A stretch of DNA of 64,000 bases from Aeoliella straminimaris (GTDB lineage: Bacteria; Planctomycetota; Planctomycetia; Pirellulales; Lacipirellulaceae): NCBI RefSeq assembly GCF_024054565.1, contig NZ_JAMXLR010000023.1:43561-107560 (forward strand), given 5' to 3'. The position numbers and the translations under genes are program-made. The notes beneath the pieces are model-generated. The model was not told where the DNA came from, did not search any database, and worked only from the letters and a program-made list of their open reading frames with translations. Each line of letters starts with the position of its first letter. Positions within the stretch are counted from its first letter, which is position 1. Shown here piece by piece: positions 54,999 to 61,486 of this stretch.

Positions 54999-56390
54999 AT
55001 GCTCCCAGATCATCAAGAGTCGACTCGTGGTTGCCCCATCGTTGGGCGTCGAGAGTTTCTCGGCAGAGCCTCTGCCGTTGGAGTTGCTGCAATGCTGCCC
55101 GTGCGAACGGCGATGGGGGACGAGAGCACTCGCGGCTCTGAAGACAAGCTCAATGTGGCCATCATCGGCTGTGAAAATCGGGGCCGAGCCAATATGGCAG
55201 GCGTCGCTAGTGAGAACATCTACGCCCTTTGTGATACGAATCCGGCTGCCACCAAGTCTGCGAAAGCCAAGTACCCGGAAGCTCTTATAACGCGCGATTG
55301 GCGTGAGCTGATTGAAGACGGCAAGATCGACGCCGTTGTGATCTCGACTGCCGATCATCACCACGCACCCATATCGATTGCCGCCATGCGAGCCGGTAAG
55401 CATGTGTATTGCGAAAAGCCGCTAGCTCATACCGTGGAGGAGGCTCGTCTCGTGCAGGAAGTCTACCTAGCCGCAGACGGCAAGATCGCGACACAGATGG
55501 GAACCCAGATTCACGCCGGTGACAATTATCGCCGCGTTGTTGAAATCGTGCAGTCGGGCATGATTGGGGAAGTCACCGAGGCCCACGTTTGGTGCAGTCG
55601 CGACATCCGCCCAGTAAAGCCACCCGTGCTTGGCATGCAACCGATACCAGATGGGTTTGCCTGGGACACTTGGCTAGGCCCTGCCGCCGATCGCCCGTAC
55701 AACGAAGGATACTGGAAGGGGGGCAACCTGAACTGGAATCGCCGTTGGGAGTTTGGCAATGGCGTGCTCGGCGATATGGGCAGTCATCTGATCGACTTGC
55801 CATTTTGGGCGCTTGAACTTCGACGTCCTTCCACGATTGCTTCAGAAGGTCCACCGGTCGATGATATCGCTTGTCCAACTTGGCAGCAGGTAACGTGGAC
55901 CCACGCGGCGCGTCCTGGAAGCGGACCGCACCATGCCGCGTGCAAGGTTGTTTGGTACCACGGTGGCGAGGGCATGAGCCGCCGCGCCAAGTACTTACAA
56001 CCTCTTGTCGGCAGCGACACCCAAATCAACAAATGGGGTATCGGTGTGGCGTTTGTTGGTCATGAAGGCACAGTCGTCGCTGATTACGATCGAATCGTGC
56101 TCAGTCCGGGGGACAAATTCAGAAACTTGCCGCGTCCTGATCTGACGTTAGCGAAGTCTCTCGGCCACTACCGCGAGTGGATTCATGCCGCCAAGACCGG
56201 CGGCAAAACGCTATGCAATTTTGCCTACTCTGGCAATCTGATTGAGCATAACCTGTTGGGCAACGTCGCTCATCGACTGAGCGAGTCGATGGAATGGAAT
56301 TCAGAGACTCTGACGGCCGAAAACGTTCCCGATTCGGACCAGTTTATTTCTAAGAGTTACCGTGACGAGTGGAAACCTCAAGGAATCTAG
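54999..56390 (+). CDS. Gfo/Idh/MocA-family oxidoreductase with Tat signal
   Basis: A 463-residue exported dehydrogenase. ATG 54999 has AAGGAG ten bases upstream. The N-terminus has a Tat signal (GRREFLGRASAVGVAAML). The Rossmann domain follows, with NVAIIGCENRGRANM near 53 and the substrate-side motif CEKPLAHTVEEARL near 140, where the Lys of EKP is the usual catalytic residue. The C-terminal domain has GNGVLGDMGSHLIDLPFW near 250. Such planctomycete proteins may act on keto-sugars after export in folded form with bound NAD. A DUF1080 gene follows 14 bases later. Confidence 0.88.
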   Translation: MLPDHQESTRGCPIVGRREFLGRASAVGVAAMLPVRTAMGDESTRGSEDKLNVAIIGCENRGRANMAGVASENIYALCDTNPAATKSAKAKYPEALITRDWRELIEDGKIDAVVISTADHHHAPISIAAMRAGKHVYCEKPLAHTVEEARLVQEVYLAADGKIATQMGTQIHAGDNYRRVVEIVQSGMIGEVTEAHVWCSRDIRPVKPPVLGMQPIPDGFAWDTWLGPAADRPYNEGYWKGGNLNWNRRWEFGNGVLGDMGSHLIDLPFWALELRRPSTIASEGPPVDDIACPTWQQVTWTHAARPGSGPHHAACKVVWYHGGEGMSRRAKYLQPLVGSDTQINKWGIGVAFVGHEGTVVADYDRIVLSPGDKFRNLPRPDLTLAKSLGHYREWIHAAKTGGKTLCNFAYSGNLIEHNLLGNVAHRLSESMEWNSETLTAENVPDSDQFISKSYRDEWKPQGI

Positions 56391-56404
56391 AAGTGGAATG
56401 AACC

Positions 56405-57145
56405 ATGGCAAGACAGAACTTTTCGCGGCGGGCGGTGATTAGCACAGGCATTGGTTTAGTAGCAGCCAGTGGATTGGCGGCCCAGGCCGAAGAGTCGGGC
56501 GAGAAGTCGCCGGAGGCAACCAAAGCTTGGATTGACGGCTCCGGCGATGGCTTCCGTGCTCTCACGGTCGAGGACTTTACGAAAGTTAACAGCGCAGACG
56601 ACACATGGAAGTTCGATGGCAACACCATCCACTGCACGGGCCGCCCGACGAGCGTCATCCGTACCGAGAAACAATTCACAAACTTTGAACTGGTTGTGCA
56701 GTGGATGCACCACAAGCCCGCGGGGAACAGCGGGGTGTTCGTTTGGACGACACCAGAGTCTATCCAACGGCTAACTGAGGCTGGGAAGCCTGGCTTACCC
56801 CAAGGTATCGAGGTGCAGGTGCTCGACTTAGCGTATGGGCAACCGATCCCCGCCGATTGGTATACGTCGCACGGCGATGTATTTCCCGTTGGCGTCCAGA
56901 TGGAGCCATTCCCGCCTGTATCTCCTAACGGCAGCCGAAGCTTTCCCAGCAAAAACCTCTCGCGGGCACACGGCGAATGGAATCACTACTACATACGCGC
57001 CATCAACGGCGAGGTCCGGCTGTGGGTCAACGGCGAGGAAGTCTCCGGGGGCACCGAGTGTGCCCCTGCAACCGGTTATCTATGCCTGGAGTCAGAAGGT
57101 TCGCCGATTACGTTCCGCAATCTGAGAATCCGAGAGTTGCCCTGA
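56405..57145 (+). CDS. DUF1080 family protein (3-keto-disaccharide hydrolase-like)
   Basis: A 246-residue exported protein. The N-terminus SRRAVISTGIGLVAASGLAA resembles a Tat signal. The concanavalin-like beta-sandwich (about 45-245) contains FELVVQWMHHKPAGNSGVFVW, GIEVQVLD, the WNHYYIRAINGEVRLWVNG pattern and the end GSPITFRNLRIRELP, all typical of DUF1080. Members of this family cleave 3-keto-glycosides made by Gfo/Idh/MocA dehydrogenases, and the immediate upstream gene is such a dehydrogenase. The pair therefore suggests the 3-keto route of glycoside breakdown. Confidence 0.88.
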   Translation: MARQNFSRRAVISTGIGLVAASGLAAQAEESGEKSPEATKAWIDGSGDGFRALTVEDFTKVNSADDTWKFDGNTIHCTGRPTSVIRTEKQFTNFELVVQWMHHKPAGNSGVFVWTTPESIQRLTEAGKPGLPQGIEVQVLDLAYGQPIPADWYTSHGDVFPVGVQMEPFPPVSPNGSRSFPSKNLSRAHGEWNHYYIRAINGEVRLWVNGEEVSGGTECAPATGYLCLESEGSPITFRNLRIRELP

Positions 57146-57227
57146 TTAAGCCTGGCCGCTAACGAGCCCCCGGCTAGAGAACTGATCATGGCGACTGCAA
57201 CTTAATACGGGACCTCAAATGCACGAA

Positions 57228-57884
57228 TTAGGGGAGGCGACCTTGTGCTACAGCAAACGAGGCGGAAGCCAGAATAGTAAGCGCTAATCCCGAGGGTTCA
57301 GGTACATTTCGGTACAACATTACGCTGGTTATTAGTGTTGGTATATCACTAGATAACTCGGAGACCGGAATAAAACCTACACCGGCCGTATCGGATGCTA
57401 ATCCCAGTGTTATTGCGCTCACTAATCGAACCGGTCTACCAGTTGTAGAATCAAATTCATTCAGCAATCCAATGCTCGACATTCCAGTAGTCGTCGCTGA
57501 AGTTGAGCCAACCAAGTCAATAAGGGCGAGAGTTGGCAGTTCATTCTCAGCAAAGCTACTCGTACTCACATCAATTCCTGCCGAAATAGCCAACTCGATC
57601 ACATCAGCACTATTTGCCATAACAAAACCTTCCAGCGAACCACCAGGTTCGAGTTCAGGCAGAACCAACTCCAGTCGCTTTTCGGGGTCACGGGAAATCA
57701 CATGAAACTCGTCGATCAAGTAGGGCAAATCCAGCCACTCCCGTTGATTCACGTCATCGTATGTCAACAGCCCATCCCCCGGAGAGAGCCAGTCGCGCTC
57801 AATCACGGCGGCATGGGACCAACACGGCGAAAAGGCAAGAAGTACAAGGAGTGCTGGACGAAAAAACTGCGATAAGGCAGGCAT
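57228..57884 (-). CDS. Small PEP-CTERM secreted protein
   Basis: A 218-residue protein with AGGAG before the ATG. The signal peptide is at about 1-25 (ending SHAA). The middle part is a beta-rich region with DWLSPGDGLLTYDDVNQREWLDL near the start, a pattern common in planctomycete PEP-CTERM proteins. The C-terminus has VPEPSGLALTILASASFAVA, a PEP-CTERM signal with a weak basic end (RLP). The function is unknown; it is probably surface-anchored. Confidence 0.78.
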   Translation of the reverse strand: MPALSQFFRPALLVLLAFSPCWSHAAVIERDWLSPGDGLLTYDDVNQREWLDLPYLIDEFHVISRDPEKRLELVLPELEPGGSLEGFVMANSADVIELAISAGIDVSTSSFAENELPTLALIDLVGSTSATTTGMSSIGLLNEFDSTTGRPVRLVSAITLGLASDTAGVGFIPVSELSSDIPTLITSVMLYRNVPEPSGLALTILASASFAVAQGRLP

Positions 57885-58309
57885 CGCAAGAACTCCTGAG
57901 TGGTAATAACAGTCTAAGCGTCCACCGGTAGCCCAATCAACTATTCAGAAGATTTGCATCGGCCTTCCCGAGGATAACGCACGTGCCGCTGACCACTCGC
58001 CATCGTTGATGGTGCCGAACGCGAGCAACCGGCCGCTGGTAGTTTGTCTGCCCCACATGTACTTCATTAACTACCTGTTCGTCATCTTAATCTTAACGTC
58101 GATGTCTAAGACCTTACCTACGCGGCACTTAGAGATTTGTACCCAGTGGCACCCAGTTCAAACCGAAAAGCATGGGCCCGCGAGAATTACTGGTTTTCAC
58201 CTAGCTCTTGTGCTTACCACTGCATTGTAGCCATCTCGAAATCGAAGACGCTAAACGTTGGCGAACTCCGCCATAAATCGGTTCGCCCTGTACGGTCCCA
58301 GTCCTCCTG
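57885..58309. other. Intergenic region, border of the mobile region
   Basis: No supported gene. It is the left border of the integrase remnant. Confidence 0.4.
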
Positions 58310-58753
58310 CTAGCGACCCCGCCCACGGCCCTGACCAATGTGTCGACTGCCACGCCACGCCCGGGAGAGCACATCCTCGAGAATCTCATTATGCGTGACA
58401 CCGTCACGTTCGGAGATTTTGACGAGGTAGTCATGCACCGCAGAGTTGACCGTGAGCGTCTTTTGCTCCCCTACTTCGTCGATGAGCATTTGACGGGAGT
58501 AAAGGTACGAGTCATAGGTCTTGGGAGCAAGATGCTCGCGGGCATCGGTGAGGAATTCCTCGCCGAGCCCGGCCACCGAGATGGCACCATCGACGGTGGC
58601 GAGCAGGTCGCTCTCGGCGAGCAGAGTTTTGAGTTTGGCTTCGGCAGCTTTTTTGTTGCGTCGACCTTTCACGAGGCAGACACGCTTGCCAGCGATGTGC
58701 GAGCACCACTAGTTGCGGGCGGACCACCACCACAGGGAAGAGTGCTTGGGCAT
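58310..58753 (-). pseudogene. Integrase N-terminal remnant with frameshift
   Basis: On the minus strand an ATG at 58753 gives MPKHSSLWWWSARN and then a stop. The next frame continues with HIAGKRVCLVKGRRNKKAAE and EEFLTDAREHLAPKTYDSYL. The order (MPK-x-P/S-LW, an I-x-GKR-x-x-L strand, a KK-AE-KL helix, then an AP-TYD-Y core-binding helix) is that of planctomycete tyrosine recombinases. The catalytic domain is absent. After SRQMLIDEVGEQ the tail (VHDYLVKISERDGVTHNEIL) looks ribbon-helix-helix-like, so the end may be a fusion with unrelated sequence. The assignment is from pattern memory, not a search. Confidence 0.5.
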
Positions 58754-59160
58754 GGCAGATACCTTTCGAAAACGGGACCAAGTCATGCACAAAACCGTGT
58801 GCTGGAGGTCTTCTCGAAAGGCTTCATGAAGAAGAGCCGTTGTCGTAACGCTTAGTGTTGTATCGGAAGTGCCCGCGCAGAGGTTACCCCTTGATGTTTC
58901 GTGGCGGCACTTCGGATACAACGCGTTGGAGTAAACCGAGGGGGCGGACTGCTATGGGGATTGTATCGCCCCGCGGTCCTGCCGGTTTGCTGAGGAAAGG
59001 CTACTTTGAGTGCCCCACGAGGATGTCCTCCGGCGTCGAAGTGGGCTCTGGCGCTGATGCCTCAAGAATAGAGCAGGTTTCACCGCGCTCGGCGCGCATC
59101 GGCAGCGAATCTGCGTGGTCGCGACTTGAATCGCAGAGAGGTTGTCGAACATGGGGACAC
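58754..59160. other. Gene-free spacer between integrase remnant and IS91 transposase
   Basis: It contains the inverted repeat at 58857-58922 and otherwise no feature I can support. Confidence 0.4.
58857..58922. repeat. 17-base inverted repeat near IS91 element
   Basis: GTTGTATCGGAAGTGCC (58857-58873) and GGCACTTCGGATACAAC (58906-58922) pair with one mismatch across a 32-base loop. It could be a recombination site or an end of the mobile region. Confidence 0.6.
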
Positions 59161-60390
59161 CTATGACGAGTCTTGAAAGTCGACTCCCGTGGCAAAGAGC
59201 GCCAACGCCAGACGAGTTGGTACTCCCCGAATAGGAAATAGGGTGATTGACCGCAATCGCTTCGATCGGCAATTCGGACAAACGACCATCTGGTTCGGAT
59301 CACCGGTGTGGTCGCCGGTTGTCTCCACAACTTCTGGGATCGCCGTGGTCTTCATGCCCAGCAACTCGCGACATCGCCGCAAGTTGTCGCCGCGGTTGCG
59401 GTTGGCTAGAAAGCCGTGGTGGCGGATTCGGACGAACCCTGATGGCAGAACATGCTGCAGGAACCGGCGGATGAACTCCGTGTCGGTCAGCGACATGATC
59501 TTCGTCTGGCCGCCGTGGCGGTAGTCCTTCCACCGGAAGCGGACGACGCCGTCCTGATAGCTGACCAGTCGGCTGTTGGCGATGGCCACCCGGTGTGTGT
59601 ACCGGGCCAGGTACTTCAACACTTGCTTGGGGCCGCCGAAGGGTCGCTTGCAGTAGACGACCCAGTCGTCCCGTACCGACCGATCGACTAACGCCTCGAA
59701 GTCATTGGGATCGCTGAGCGACGCCAGGTCACCATGAAACTTGAGTTCGCCCTTGCGGTAGGCGGCCTTTAGCTGCTGGACGAACTTACCACGAAACACG
59801 CGGCCCATTACCCGCACCGGCAGGAAGAACGCCTTCCGCTTGCGTGACCGCTTCACCGAAACCCAAGTCTCGCCATCGAGCGACGGGCCGCCGCCCGGTA
59901 CGACGCAGTGGAGGTGGGGGTGATGCGAGAGGTTCGAGCCCCAGGTGTGCAGCACGCTCAGCATGCGGGCCTTGGCGCCCAAGTGCTTCGGGTCCTTGGC
60001 GAGATCGCGCACGGTCTCCCAAGCCGCGCGGAATAGGATTCCATACACGACTTTCTTGTTCTGCAACGCTAACGGGCCGAGGATTCCGGGCAGCGTGAAG
60101 ACGACGTGGAAATAGGGCACGGGCAACAGCTCGGTCGCTCGCGCGTCCATCCAGGCCGCCCTGGCCGACGCCTGGCACTTGGGACAGTGCCGGTTACGGC
60201 AGGAGTTGTAACTCGGCCTGGTGTGGCCGCACTCCTCACACCGCTCGACGTGCACGCCTAGCACCCGCGTCCGGCATAGGGCAATGGCGCGTAGCGCCCG
60301 GTGCTGGTCGCGGGAGAGCGAGTCGCCGTGCTGATTGAGAAAAGCTCCCACGTCTCGTGCGGGGAGAACTCTGAGCTTCTCAATAGCCAA
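59161..60390 (-). CDS. IS91-family transposase
   Basis: A 409-residue rolling-circle (HUH) transposase. The zinc-finger-like start has ERCEECGHTRPSYNSCRNRH and CPKC (about 53-76). The HUH motif is in HHPHLHCVVPGG (about 157-168), and the catalytic Tyr region in YLARYTHRVAIANSRL (about 255-270). A TTG start (60390) is used since no ATG lies in the conserved N-terminus; a longer start is not seen. The length matches IS91-family members. The gene looks intact. Terminal oriIS/terIS sequences were not identified with confidence. Confidence 0.88.
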   Translation of the reverse strand: MAIEKLRVLPARDVGAFLNQHGDSLSRDQHRALRAIALCRTRVLGVHVERCEECGHTRPSYNSCRNRHCPKCQASARAAWMDARATELLPVPYFHVVFTLPGILGPLALQNKKVVYGILFRAAWETVRDLAKDPKHLGAKARMLSVLHTWGSNLSHHPHLHCVVPGGGPSLDGETWVSVKRSRKRKAFFLPVRVMGRVFRGKFVQQLKAAYRKGELKFHGDLASLSDPNDFEALVDRSVRDDWVVYCKRPFGGPKQVLKYLARYTHRVAIANSRLVSYQDGVVRFRWKDYRHGGQTKIMSLTDTEFIRRFLQHVLPSGFVRIRHHGFLANRNRGDNLRRCRELLGMKTTAIPEVVETTGDHTGDPNQMVVCPNCRSKRLRSITLFPIRGVPTRLALALFATGVDFQDSS

Positions 60391-60442
60391 GCCGTCGGTA
60401 ACAATGGAGCGTTCACGAATCTATTAGCAGGGAGGCCAAACC

Positions 60443-61045
60443 ATGGGACGCAAGACAGCCGCTGCAACGGAAGCGGTTCCAAGGATCTCCGGCAGCGAGG
60501 AGGTCCCGGCTGAGTTCCGCCGAGTCTATCTCGAACTCGTCTCGCTAACCGACGAATTCTGCAATGAGCGGCTCGACACGGAATACCAGGAGCTGTGCCG
60601 TGGGACGGCGATTGGCCTCTGCCAAGATGGCTCGCCAGTCGGCCGCGGCAAACGGGCCAGCTGGGCGTCAGGCATCGTCTACACCATTGGCTGGGTCAAC
60701 TTCTTCGGTGATCCCAGCACTGATCCCTATCTGCGGTCCGAAGAGATCGCTCAGTGGTTCGGCGTTTCGGTGGGCACCATGCAGAGCAAGTCGAAGATCA
60801 TCCGCGAAGGATTACAGATCACCTCACTCGATCCCGAATTCACGCACTCCAGCCTACTGGATGACAATCCGCTTGCCTGGATGGTCGAACTGACCAACGG
60901 CATGATCATCGACATCCGTCACGCTCCACGCGAAGCCCAGGAAGCTGCCTTCGAGCACGGGCTGATCCCGTACATCCCCGACGACCGAAGCGAGTCAAAA
61001 GACAGCTATCAGGTGGTTCACGCCAAAGCCAAACGCAAAAGCTAA
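60443..61045 (+). CDS. DUF6398 domain-containing protein
   Basis: A 200-residue soluble protein; GGAGG lies eight bases before the ATG. Residues about 20-115 match the DUF6398 pattern: LVSLTDEFCNERLDTEYQEL, then WASGIVYTIGWVNFFGDPS and an HTH-like segment EIAQWFGVSVGTMQSKSKII. The HTH suggests DNA binding. The C-terminal 70 residues are less conserved and end in a basic KAKRKS. It lies between the IS91 transposase (divergent) and the tRNA-Lys fragment, so it is probably cargo or an accessory gene of the mobile region. The role is unknown. Confidence 0.75.
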   Translation: MGRKTAAATEAVPRISGSEEVPAEFRRVYLELVSLTDEFCNERLDTEYQELCRGTAIGLCQDGSPVGRGKRASWASGIVYTIGWVNFFGDPSTDPYLRSEEIAQWFGVSVGTMQSKSKIIREGLQITSLDPEFTHSSLLDDNPLAWMVELTNGMIIDIRHAPREAQEAAFEHGLIPYIPDDRSESKDSYQVVHAKAKRKS

Positions 61046-61127
61046 CGTCCGTTGAGACGACGTATAGCCAGGCGTCCCACCGCGGAGCGGTTTAGTCCAA
61101 CTGCAATTACGGCAACGGCTTACTTTA

Positions 61128-61180
61128 GTGCTCCCTCAAGGACTCGAACCTTGAACCTACTGATTAAGAGTCAATCCGCG
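61128..61180 (-). tRNA. tRNA-Lys(CTT) 3' fragment
   Basis: On the minus strand the anticodon arm (ATTGA / CTCTTAA / TCAGT, anticodon CTT), the variable loop, the T-arm (CAAGG-TTCGAGT-CCTTG) and the 3' acceptor strand AGGGAGCA are present. The 5' acceptor strand (expected GCTCCCT) and most of the D-arm are missing. A 3' tRNA fragment of this kind is what integration at a tRNA gene leaves at one end of an element. It would not make a functional tRNA. Confidence 0.65.
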
Positions 61181-61360
61181 AGCTCACTAAACGTCGGGGA
61201 AAACTGCGATTCTGAGAACTGCGCAGTTCAGGGCGCAGCAGTTGGGGATAACCAATGCCCGACCGACCCCGACCTTGCCCTCATCGTCGAGAGGTGGGCA
61301 GAGCTGCCCGAAGCCGTCCGAGTCGGCATTTTGGCTATGGTGAAAACTACATGCGACTGA
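61178..61360 (+). pseudogene. Integrase C-terminal tail-like remnant
   Basis: Directly after the tRNA fragment, a short plus-strand frame reads NVGENCDSENCAVQGAA and TDPDLALIVERWAELPEAVR, then a stop. It resembles the variable tail that follows the catalytic domain in some planctomycete tyrosine recombinases. The frame continues upstream only as antisense of the tRNA fragment, so it has no real start. The assignment is by memory of the pattern and is tentative. Confidence 0.35.
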
Positions 61361-61486
61361 TTTGCCTATGTCGTCTCGCCATCGCAAGAGCAGGGATACT
61401 GCTTCTGTCGGTATTCGCCCTGCAACTGTGTTCAACAGATATTTGGTACCCGCATCGGAAGAAGCCGGTTACCACGGGCATGTCTC

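Larger units (their letters stand above)
58310..61360. mobile_element. Degraded mobile region (integrase remnants, IS91, DUF6398, tRNA fragment)
   Basis: The region combines an N-terminal integrase remnant, a 17-base inverted repeat, an apparently intact IS91 transposase, a DUF6398 gene, a 3' tRNA-Lys fragment and an integrase-tail-like piece. This looks like an old tRNA-associated integrative element later entered by IS91. Its borders are approximate. Confidence 0.5.

Noticed and set aside
61052..61360. A 102-codon plus-strand frame as a complete gene
   Set aside because: Its first half is only the antisense of the tRNA-Lys fragment, with no ribosome-binding site. Only the tail is kept, as a possible integrase remnant.
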